DNA of 64,000 nucleotides from contig NW_022985447.1 in assembly GCF_010093595.1 (NCBI RefSeq), positions 411,218 to 475,217 on the forward strand. The letters run 5' to 3'. The position numbers and the translations under genes were made by a program. The stretch comes from Mytilinidion resinicola (taxonomy: Eukaryota; Ascomycota; Dothideomycetes; Mytilinidiales; Mytilinidiaceae). Of the stretch, positions 44,750-54,529 are shown in pieces (the stretch's first letter is position 1; the number at the start of each line of letters is the position of its first letter). The notes under the pieces are model-generated. The model was not told where the DNA came from. It worked only from the letters and a program-made list of their open reading frames with translations, and searched no databases.

Positions 44750-45830
44750 GATGGGGAGGTGCTTGAGGCGTTCGAGTGAGCCGAGCGGAGATTGAAAAAT
44801 GAGACAGTTGTTTTGAGGATGATGATCGAGGCTCAGAAGCAAACGGAATATGTCGTATGCGAGATTGAAAGACAATAGAATGTAACTAGCTGTGATGAGA
44901 GAAAAGAAATTGGCCACGCTCGCTACTGTCAGCGTCTTTATATCCTCCACTTCAGCTCACGGTCTTAGAATTCTCGGCCGTATTGAAGCAAACGTGGCAC
45001 TGCATTGCTGATGATCAGGGCGGACAGTCTTGGTTGCCGGACGAGAAAGTGTATTCTATCTCCGTTGCTGTCGGAGAACGGATAGAGCGTTGGAAAGAAA
45101 AGGAAGTAGGTAGTGACGAGGGGAAGGGATTAAGACGGACATAAGATGGAGCTAGTTCTATTCTAAGCCCGCCACTACATGCTAACACCGCTTTGTCATG
45201 GAGAAATCTCAAGCAGTATCCAATCTATTTTAACGCGATGTCGTGTAAACATGCCTTAATCGCGTTATAAGTAAATTGTAGGAATGCTAGGGCGCTCAAT
45301 GGGATCTCGTTCCATAAGAGTGCAGGTTAGCCATTAGTCTAAAGAGGCACAGAGGATAGCGTCGATCCGACCCCTGCCTTTAGAAGAGGAGTTCCACGAC
45401 GTCCTTCGTTCATCATGTAATTTTCTCCACGCCATCCCCCAACTCGCTCACTCCGCATCGTGGTTGGGCGCCGATTTTTCATGCTGTTTGCTGCTAACTG
45501 AAGTACCTCAGTATCCTTATACAGATCCGAACGAGTTAAGACGTTGTTAATTTGGATCGTGCGAAACCGTGCCGGGCCACCTCATACAACGATATCTGCC
45601 ACTCAACAAGCACTTCAGCATACTGACTTCAGATCGACTAAGAACATATTTAGAATGCTTCACGCAGTTGTGTGGCCGAGTAATGCACATATTTTCGATG
45701 AGGTATTTCACCGAGGTGTGTTATTCCGTCCTATAGTAGAAGAAGAGTCTACTGATGAGCTAGATCGGGGTACTATCCAGTTGACCAGCATCTTCTCGCT
45801 CCATAATCCTTCCTATCTTTGGATATCTCA
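44750..45830. other. Intergenic region
   Basis: Promoter of the SDR gene lies at its left. Frames to 45.8 kb lack motifs or splice support. Nothing else seen. Confidence 0.5.
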
Positions 45831-47293
45831 TCAATGTCCCTCCTTCGATTCGATGTCGCCAGTCGGACAGAAGTGTAGATTCGCATCATTGCCTGGAGTT
45901 TCGATTTCAAAGCTGAAAGTAATCCCAGCAAGGATGGTCTTATCCAGTTTTGACTTGGGATCCCATAGCGTGTATCCGAAATTACAGTACGCCGCTAGGT
46001 AGAAGTCCCTCAGACCCGTAGGGTTTTCAGTGACTACATGGCGTAGGACACCGTTCACATCTCCATCCATGTTAGCCGAACTGTCGGTGACGCACACGCC
46101 CACCATCTCGAGACATCTGAGCGTTCCCAAGTGAGCCTGAAGCAGTGTGATCAAGTCCTTCTCCTGGATGCTGTAGAAACCTGTAAGACGCATCTGTATG
46201 AAGCTATTTTTGGTAGTCGTCAGGGCTGGCACAACTCGTCTCATGGTGCGTTCCTTGTGTCCGTCCGTCTCGGGTCTTGGGAATTTGATCTCAATATCGC
46301 GTATGGATGAAGTTGTCCCCAGCAAGTTCGACAGTGCGTTGGCATCGGCGGACTGGATGGTGACTCTGAGGGTGTGGAGGAACGACAAGGTACCGGGGAG
46401 ATGTTCAAACAAGTTTCTTACTGAAGGCGCCTCGGGCGCTTGACGATAATAAAGACCCGCGGTCCTGATATCTTCTAGATGTTTTGCTAACCTAGCTAGT
46501 GCAGCAAAGACAACTGGAAGAACCTTGAAGCTGCGCTGATAACTCCACTCTTTGTAGATTCGACTCATGTGCTCGGCGCATTTGATGATCTCTGCATCTG
46601 AGGATCTACATAATGAATCGTTGTTGTTAGTAGCCAGTAAGAAGTCCGTCCAAATCTTCTTGAAGAGCGGTCGTTCTTTCGGAGTGATCCATCCTCGCAG
46701 ATGAGTGCTTCTACGTCCGACGGGGTCGAATGTCTTTATCCTCACGTTCTTCTTCAATTGTGGGAGCGTCTGGAGGATAGTGGTGAGTTGATTGGCTCCA
46801 CCGCCAGACTGATAGAGCTCTTCCTGATCTCTGGAACACTTGACGTACTTCTCGGCCACGGTGGAGAAGGAATCTTTATCTTGGGTCTTATGCGTGTACA
46901 TCATCAGATCTCGAAAGACACAGGGGTTCGTCCCATAATTCTCATCGTCGTAATCATCTGGATGTATGGACGGTGCCAATTCATCGAAGCCGCCGGTGCC
47001 GAAGGTTATGGTGTTGATCCATCTCGAGAGGTTCGAATCGTTGGAAATATCGGCGAGATCATCCAAGTCGAATTGGATAAGGCGAAAGGTGAGATCGCCA
47101 ATAACTTCCCAAACGATCGCCAGGTGCCATCCCGTAACCCACGAGAGACCTGCCGAATACTCAGAATATTACGACGAGACTTCTCCGTCAGCTGCGGCCA
47201 TATGGGATACCCTGGCCCGGCGTCTTCTTCCTCCAAATGCTGCACGATCAATTCCTTGACTTCCAGAGCAATGTTATCGATGTTGCGAGCCAT
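45831..47293 (-). pseudogene. F-box-like protein with an apparent 1-nt frameshift
   Basis: The ATG at 47293 opens MARNIDNIALEVKELIVQHL, a fungal F-box-type start, continuing to SRGLRDGTWRSFGK at about 47108. In that frame it ends at 47006. The next frame carries VIGDLTFRLIQFDLDDLADIS directly after and then runs open to 45831 (about 411 aa: ISNDSNLSRWINTITFGTGGF, LHTLRVTIQSADANALSNLLG, LLQAHLGTLRCLEMVGV). Joining them needs one extra base near 47101-47110. No intron fits in the gap. It is either a recent pseudogene or a sequencing or assembly error; every other part is open, which favours a recent or technical cause. Confidence 0.65.
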
Positions 47294-47928
47294 GATCGCA
47301 CGCGCCGGGGGTGAGCCGACGTTAGATCCGAAGTGACAGAAGTTTGGTGTAGGAGGCGAGATTTGGAGGTGAGTTGAAATGGGAAAAGAGTGTAGCAAGC
47401 GCGCAAACGCGAGATTGCGTGGGGCCCGCCAATGCACGTGATTATAGAGGTCTGCTCACACTTGGGTACCACTGTCTAGATTGCCCCAAAGAGTCTAGTG
47501 GTGAGTCACAATCATCCTCTTCAAGATTTTGTAAGCGTGTTGGAGCACCTCCGACAGTGGCAACCGGCCATACCCACATGTTTATTCAAAAATGCGGAAA
47601 CCCAGTCGCGCATAGAATATCCACGATTCCATGAACATAACCATTACTGCTTCAATTTTTCTCAGAGGCATAGCACTAGGACAAAAGTTTGTATACACTT
47701 ACTCGCCACCGTTTGAGGTGCTTCGGCGCATTATAAAAGCTCCGACAAGTTGCAAGAGCTTTGAGAGCTTAAACCAGAGAGAGGTGCTCAGCACATCATC
47801 ATAAATCTGGAAGAAATAGAAAGACGGCGTGTTAAAAACAAGCTTCCTTTCTTTCCAAGTCCAAGATCCAGTTCCGCCACCTCATATAAATCAAGTAGTT
47901 ACCTCAAAACGAAACACCGCGCTCATTC
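47294..47928. other. Intergenic region between divergent frames
   Basis: Promoter side of the F-box-like gene. The frame at 47829-48407 overlaps the next gene but is less likely. No other feature. Confidence 0.45.
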
Positions 47929-48564
47929 GTGACACACGCGCAATGTCCATCTTCCGCTCCCGCACCTCATCCTACGACTCATACCCCTCAATGCTTCCCT
48001 CTTTCAACCCTCACAGCACACCCGCTACATCTCACATCTTCATCCATCCGGCACATCATCCTCGAAGCACCCAGCCGCGCATCCCCGGCGAGACTCTCCT
48101 CCAAACCCACCGCCAGCCCACCTCCCAACCCCACGATGCCCTCAAACCCCTCTCCCCGCTCCACCCACGCATCTACCTCCTCCCTCGCCAATCCACCAAC
48201 AACAGCCACCTACAAAGTGACGACCTACACCAACCCTTCAAAATGCACCTGCTGCTACCACCCCAGCTACACCGTCTTCGTAACCCCGGTCCTACAACCC
48301 CCGTCGGTCTCGCAAAGGCGGAGAAGCGCATCGCAGGAGCGGCTGGAGGCGTGGATGCGGATCCGAGCCGCGGAGATGGCGCGGCCGAAGGGGGAGGGCG
48401 AGGGTAGAAGGGAGGCTAGGCGCGAAGTACGGCGAGAGAAAGAGGGGGAGGTTAGGAGGGAGGTGGGGAAAGGGAAGGAGGGGAAGGGTAGGGACGTTGT
48501 CAGAAGGCGGAAGGGGGAGAAGAGGGTGAGGTTTGCGGAGAGGGTGGTTGTGATTCCGTTGTGA
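47929..48564 (+). CDS. Hypothetical protein with basic C-terminus (start uncertain)
   Basis: An open frame of 211 codons. The first part is C-rich DNA encoding Pro/Ser/Thr-rich sequence; the second part is G-rich and encodes RREARREVRREKEGEVRREV-type charged repeats. It ends KRVRFAERVVVIPL, containing an RVxF-like pattern (RVRF). The middle (TATYKVTTYTNPSKCTCCYHPSYTVFVTP) has CTCC cysteines. Two other starts are possible: an ATG at 47943 in another frame (MSIFRSRTSSYDSYPS, which looks natural but diverges) or 48136 in this frame (MPSNPSPRSTH). No family recognised. Confidence 0.45.
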   Translation: MTHAQCPSSAPAPHPTTHTPQCFPLSTLTAHPLHLTSSSIRHIILEAPSRASPARLSSKPTASPPPNPTMPSNPSPRSTHASTSSLANPPTTATYKVTTYTNPSKCTCCYHPSYTVFVTPVLQPPSVSQRRRSASQERLEAWMRIRAAEMARPKGEGEGRREARREVRREKEGEVRREVGKGKEGKGRDVVRRRKGEKRVRFAERVVVIPL

Positions 48565-48960
48565 GAGGTGGGGTGGAGGGTATTGAGTCGGGCTTCTGAA
48601 TCAGAGTGGCGGGGTTGAGATGGGTGTTCGGTGGTGTGGTGGTCGAGCGTTTCTTTTTCCTTGCGTGTTGGGCGGGTAGGGCATTGCTGGGCGTTAGTGG
48701 AACGGCGGGGATTGTGTTGTGCTGGTATGGAGCAGACATCTACGCTCACGAGCTCTAGAATCACAGGCTGCTTTCTTGAAGATACTCAAATCTACCCCGT
48801 AACCGTGAAACTCTAATATGAAAGCCCATTTTAGGAGTCTGAAAGAACCACGAGCGTCGGCGGACCCAAAGTCCCACAACACTCTGTTTACTCACTCCCT
48901 TCCTCATATATCATCACCCCCCTACCTACTTCAACGCAAATCCCCCATTCTCCACCACAC
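48565..48960. other. Intergenic region
   Basis: 3' ends of two convergent genes. No other feature. Confidence 0.5.
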
Positions 48961-50008
48961 CTACACCAACTTCCACCTCTTCGCTACCTCAATCCCCTCC
49001 GCAAACGTCCCCACCCTCGCATCAATCGCATACCCCTCCCTCTCCAACCTCTCACTCTCCGCATACAGATCCGTCATCGGCACCGTAAAACACTCAATAA
49101 ACTCGCTCTCCTCAAGCTCAGGCTTCGGATTCTGATTCTCGGGGAGCGACATATCGACCGTCACGTGGATCATTTGGACGTTTGTGTTGCAGAAACCCGG
49201 GTCTGGGGGGTGGTGGTGTTAGTGAAATGGAAATGCCGACGTAGAAAGTTGAAAAGGGATGAGGAGGAGGAGGGAAGGGAAGGGGAATGCGCCTTTCGCA
49301 GAGTATCTGGGAGGAAACGGCGAAACCCAACCACACCAAATCAACCCGCAACACTCTAAACAACCTTTTCACCCCATATCCACACCACTCCCTCCAAGCT
49401 CAATCACTCACCATTCCACTGCACGGGCGTCATCCCAAACCCCTCCACCACTCGCCCCCGATACCCCGTCTCCTCGCGCAACTCGCGCAGCGCACACGCC
49501 TCCGCCGTCTCGCCCGCGTCGATCAGCCCGGCCGGGACTTCGATGACGACTTGGTCGATCGGGGGCCGGAACTGCTTCTGCAGCAAGATGCGCGGCGGGG
49601 CGGAGGGGTGTGCGGGGTCGTTCTGCATGATGGCGATGATGCCGACGCCGTCGATGGCGCTGCCGTGGGGCCGGGTCAGGCGCTCGGCGGATTCCCATGT
49701 GCGGACGGTGGCGGTGGGGTCGGTGTAGGTTAGTCTAGGGAGGGAGGGGTTTAGTGGGGGTGACGAGGGTTAATTAGGATGAGAGGTAGGGCGGGAGACA
49801 AAAATGGGTTTTCTGTAGAGGAAGAGATTGATTTTGAAGACTGAGAATTGAGAAGATTTGGTTATGAGAGAATGCGTACTTTACTAGTTTCACCCAGCGT
49901 GCATCTTTAGGGTCCTGACGACATCAGGACACGGAATTGGGAAAAGAGGCGGAGAGAACTCACTAATGGCTCGGTGGCCGTTACCTTGGACTTGCTGACG
50001 GTTGACAT
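48961..50008 (-). CDS. YSA1: Nudix hydrolase, ADP-sugar diphosphatase (YSA1/NUDT5-like)
   Basis: Exons 50008-49964, 49914-49880, 49734-49412 and 49202-48961 give 214 aa. Introns are 49, 145 and 209 nt, with phases agreeing (GTGAGT, GTACGC, GTGAGT donors). The start MSTVSKSKVTATEPL, then WVKLVKLTYTDPTATVRTWESAERLTRP, is the family N-terminus. The Nudix box is GLIDAGETAEACALRELREETGY (GX5EX7REUXEETG). PGFCNTNVQMIHVTVDMSLPENQ and EESEFIECFTVPMTDLY follow, diagnostic of YSA1/NUDT5. It hydrolyses ADP-ribose and related ADP-sugars to AMP and sugar phosphate, using Mg2+, in cytosol or nucleus. All catalytic residues are present. Confidence 0.9.
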
Positions 50009-50463
50009 GATGTATGTTGTGTCCAATTGAATAAAGGTTGCGCACTTAAAAATTAGTTGTAGATGATTTGGGATCGCGAGTGTAGTGAGGTAACAGGGGC
50101 GGTGCGATGGCGCTAGAACTTTTCTACTCTAGCATGGACCCACAGCAACTTCGCTCCACATCGGAGGTGATTTGATATCGCTGTAGTGCACAATGGGCCT
50201 GAAACTAGAGATATCTGAGGAAAGAACATTTGCTTTGATGTCGTCTAAATCCAAATGCTAGTCTTCAAAGCATAAGTACTCATGATCATAAACTCCTAAA
50301 TCATCCCGTGAACCTGCAATATTTCACACTTCTAGACCCTCAATTGACCTACTCCACTATGTAGTGCAACATCCTATCAGACACTGCAGTTGAGACATCA
50401 AGCCATGTGTACTCTCCGACTTGCCACTTTGGTAAGCTTCCACGCAAACCAGTTGCTGTGCAA
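50009..50463. promoter_or_regulatory. Intergenic region upstream of the Nudix gene, downstream of CTP synthase
   Basis: No gene supported. Holds the Nudix promoter and the CTP synthase 3' UTR. Confidence 0.45.
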
Positions 50464-52492
50464 CTAGAATCCAGCGCCCTCGCCGTTGACACCATTGACG
50501 CCGTTGGCCCCATTCACGGCCAGACCCTTGCTCTCCTTCAAGACGTCTGCCGTGATTTGATCCAGCAAGCCAGCACTGGCAGCCATGAAGCCCAGATAGG
50601 GCTTGCTGGGGTTCAGGACGCGACTCAGGTACTCGGGATGGAACTGCACACCGACGAACCACGGGTGGTCCTTGAGTTCGATGATTTCCATACGCTCACC
50701 CTTGTCATCCTTGCCGACAAAGCTGAGACCGCCTTGCTGAAGGCGCTCAATGTAAGCGGGATTGACCTCGTAGCGGTGACGATGTCGCTCCAAGATTTCA
50801 GGCTTCTCAGCGTAGAGTGCACGAAGCTTGCTCCACTCACTCCCGGGCTGGAAGAGCGTCGGCCGCTTCCCTAGTCGCATCGTCGCGCCCATGGTCTTCT
50901 TGTCAACTTCGGGCATGAACATGATGAGGCGCTCCGAATTTGCTGCGTTGAACTCTTCGGAACTAGCACCCTCGATGCCGCAGACGTTGCGCGCAAACTC
51001 GATGACGGCGATTTGCATACCGAGACAGATACCCAGATACGGAGTGCGGTTCTCACGAGCCCATTTGGCCGCGAGGATCATGCCTTCGGTGGCGCGGTGG
51101 CCGAAACCACCAGGAACGAGGATACCGTTAGCAGTGCAGAGCTGGTGCCAGGCCTGGTGGTATTTGGCGGGATCCTCTGTCTGGTAGGAGTGCTCCAGGT
51201 GCTCCGCATCGATCCAGATAATATTCAACTTGCGTCGACACCGCATGGCGGAATGCTCGAGAGACTTCGTGACGGAAAGGTATGCATCGTGCAACTCGAT
51301 ATACTTTCCAACGAGGGCAATATTCACTGTCGCGAAGAAGTGGTCCTCGGGGGCAGTGAGACGCTTCCACTGATTCCACGTGGCGCTTCCTTTCGCGACC
51401 ACCGCCGGAGAAAGGGCGAGGCGGTCCAGGCTTAGGATGTCTTGGAGCAGCGGGATGAGACCTTGCTGTTCCAGAAGCATAGGAACCTGGTAGACGGTAG
51501 GCATGTCGCGTACCACAATAACCGATTCAACTTCCACTTGGCAGAAATGGGCAATCTTCTCCACTGCTCCCTTGTCGAGGTTTACCTCGCAGCGACAGGC
51601 AATCTAAAACGAAGGGTCAGACCTCGCTATTGGGCACTGCGGGGGGATGTCTCACCAGATCGGGAATGAGACCAGCACTCCGCACCGCTTTGACAGCCTG
51701 TTGGGTGGGTTTCGTCTTCTGCTCGCCGTTGATCACAGGAACATATGAGACGTGGATTTGCAGGAAGTTGTGCTTTCCCGCGCGCCGCCGCAGCTGCGTC
51801 ATGGCCTCTACGAAGGGGCTGCTCTCGATGTCTCCAACGGTGCCACCCAACTCAATGATGCACACGTCGGGCTCCTCGCCGGTATCATCAACCGGTATCC
51901 GCGCCACCCTGGTTATCCATTCTTCGATCGCGTCGGTTATGTGGGGCACCACCTGCACCGTCTTCCCAAGGTAGTCGCCACGGCGCTCGCGCTCGATGAC
52001 CTGCTGGTATATCTTGCCCGTGGTGATGTTGTTCTCGCGCGTCAGGGTAATGTTGAGGTATCGCTCGTAGTTGCCCAGGTCCAGGTCGACCTCGCCGCCA
52101 TCGTCTAAGACAAACACCTCGCCATGTCTGCACAGACTTTAGATGCTGTAGTTTTCCGCCTGAATGAGATACGTACTCTTTCGGGTTCATAGTCCCAGCG
52201 TCGACATTAAGATAAGGGTCGACCTTGATGGACGACACGTTCTGAGGATGTCAGCTACGTGTCTCGTCGCGTTTAGAGGGTTCACCTATCTTCAAGCCAA
52301 TCGTCTTGAGCAGCAGACCGGTGGAGGAGGCTTTGACGCGTGAATATTATATGCAAACATACGCGGGGCGGGCGCATGCATACCGATTATGCCCTTCCCC
52401 ACACCGGATATGACACCTACGCGGGTTAGCACAACATTGACAGTTGCCGCAGCAGGCATGGACGAACCTCCAGAGACAAGAACGTATTTCAT
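50464..52492 (-). CDS. URA7: CTP synthase (glutamine-hydrolysing)
   Basis: Exons 52492-52468, 52416-52384, 52330-52290, 52238-52177, 52127-51656 and 51603-50464 give 590 aa. The N-terminal synthetase domain reads [20 protein letters not shown], then [57 protein letters not shown] and [14 protein letters not shown]. The glutaminase domain has [11 protein letters not shown], the nucleophile LGICLGMQ and VGVQFHPEY with the catalytic His-x-Glu. It makes CTP from UTP, ATP and glutamine in the cytosol. Five introns; four are GT-AG and the third (52289-52239) must be read as AT...AC to keep frame and alignment. Canonical removal 52285-52242 would break the frame. The tail [12 protein letters not shown] is not conserved. 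Confidence 0.92.
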
Positions 52493-53023
52493 GATGGCGA
52501 TCGAAGTATGTGGTGCCGTTCCTGGCCAATGCCAGGGGGAAAGAAGAGAAGAAGCTGAGCGGCGGCCTAAAGATTTTTGTACGGCGGGTGGGGCGGACTC
52601 GGACGCGCTAACCACGAGACGAGCAGCGAGGCGCCATGCTCAGCGCGATCGATCTTTCATTCAACGTCACTTGGTCGCTTCACCGTGAATTCACAGATCC
52701 AGTCCGTCCCGTAGGTGAATTGTACTCTTCGTTAACATGCTAGGTAGGCTGTGTCTTGGTATCGTACTCGATGCGCTCGCAACCCCCAATGTATTACAAC
52801 TATGCATCGCCAACTACACGCGTCGTGTACAGAAATACCGCCGTAATCATACGTTCCAGTCCATCACTCCGTCCGTCTCGTACGTCGTCAAAAATGCCCG
52901 GGATATCTGTCCAGTAAAGTGCCAAATTCGAATCAATATGCCGCACCGCCTGCGTCTAGAAGGAATTATAACCTATATCCCAAGAAAAAATGCCTGCCGT
53001 ATGCATGCCGCAACGCCATATCG
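52493..53023. other. Intergenic region
   Basis: Promoter of CTP synthase and 3' end of the velvet gene. No other feature. Confidence 0.5.
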
Positions 53024-54529
53024 TCATTCCCTGCGCCGTCGTTTGCTTGGATCCTCGTCATCGTCGTCCTCTTGGTGGTAGGGCGGCTCTTGCTGAGAGG
53101 CCGCCTCTCGCTGGTTGGCTTCGTTCCAGGCCTGCTGGGCCTCTCCAGCCTGCCGCTTACGCGCGCGTGTCATCGCAGCAATAGCTTTCTCGTTCCCTTT
53201 CTTGACCTGTATATTGCATCCTTGCAGCTTGAGTGCTCGGGTAAGAGCGCTGCTCGGCCGCATACCAGGGAAGTCCTTTGCGGTGTACACGGTGAAGACG
53301 TCGCTTAGCACCTCAGTCAAGATCGGTGAGAACCCTCCCACATGGAGATTCATCGGATCTATCCGCATCAACACGAAACGTAGCCGGTACTTTCCGTGTG
53401 TCCGACAAGACAGGTCCGGGAAGCAGAAAAAGCAACCCTCGACGTCGTGCTCGTCTTTCGCAACCGATGGTGAAGCGACTAGCTGGCCCATCAGCCTGCG
53501 TGTGGTTCGTCGGTCTGGTTGGATGAGCGCCGTCTCTTCGTTCGTTCCATCTGCGTTCCACAGAGTACAATGAACAACATTGAGCGAGTAACGTAGCTCA
53601 TCGGTGTCAGCAACACCGGTCTTCGGGTCAGTCACTAGGAGCTGTATGATCGGAGGAGGATCTATGACTCTCCGGTCTCGTTCGCCAAAGCCGCAAGCGC
53701 GCGCCGCGATGGGTTGCTGGCGCACTCGTAGCTCGTACGCTAGGTTTCTTGACGACTCTGTTAGCTTTCCTTCCAGATCCTCGGAAGTGCAATCTTACAG
53801 CTTCTCGTTCACAACAGGCTGCGGGATAGAACCGGGCAACGGTACCGCGCTGGGCACCGGTCGAGGGCCTGACGTTGCAGGCTCCGGATACGCTAGCGAA
53901 CCCAGGGAAGATGGGATGGATCCTCGATGCGAGCCTATGGATCCCCGGAATGGAGTATTGCTGGACGCATAACTCGGCGTGTAACTGGGTGACGGAAGTG
54001 GGGCATACGCCGGTTTCTGTGACGGTTCGATGGGCGAAGCAAGGGATGCGTACTGCTGCTCGGGATGGCTGTGTCGCCTATCTTCGTAGGCATAGCGCTG
54101 CTTCACCAGGCGCCTGGGAGCGCTTCTGTCTTCAAACTGCGAGCGCGGCGAGATGGAGGGCCCATACTGCTGAGGTGAGTAGGGTGGATCCGACCTTGGC
54201 GGGGTATACGGATTCGACTGAAGCAGCTTTTCGACGGGCGCCGCCGACGCAACATGACCTCGAGCCTGGCCCGGGTGTGCTGGAGGGCCTGGCTGAATCG
54301 CGGGGAGTGGCTGGGCGATGGGAGAGCGGAATTGATACTCTGGTCGTACAGCATTCGGCGGGATGGTGAGCGGCGGCAGCTGGACGGGCTGCGGCAGACG
54401 GCGATATGGATTGCCTAGGAACGGGGGCGGAGGGAAGGACGGCAGCTTTTGAGTTTCAGTCATGGCTGGAGGAGAGAAGGCGGAATTTGGCGGATGCAGC
54501 GGCGGAGGAGGAGGTGGTTGTCGGGACAT
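53024..54529 (-). CDS. Velvet-family regulator, VelC-like architecture
   Basis: Exons 54529-53799 and 53747-53024 give 484 aa. The intron is 51 nt (GTAAGA...TCAAG, branch GCTAAC), a multiple of three that carries an in-frame TAA. A Pro/Ser/Tyr-rich disordered N-terminus of about 245 residues precedes the velvet domain: ELRVRQQPIAARACGFGERDRRVIDPPPIIQ, NVVHCTLWNADGTNEE, RRLMGQLVASPSV, EGCFFCFPDLSCRTHGKYRLRF and AKDFPGMRPSSALTRALKLQGCNIQVKKGNEKA. The tail KRRRRE is a nuclear-localisation-like end. Velvet proteins form dimers and bind DNA to coordinate development, light response and secondary metabolism. Long disordered N-terminus plus C-terminal velvet domain fits VelC better than VelB or VosA; this subtype call is moderate. 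A further upstream in-frame ATG exists at 54568. Confidence 0.85.

Noticed and set aside
53313..53573. Antisense frames over the velvet domain
   Set aside because: Complementary to well-conserved velvet-domain coding; no independent support.
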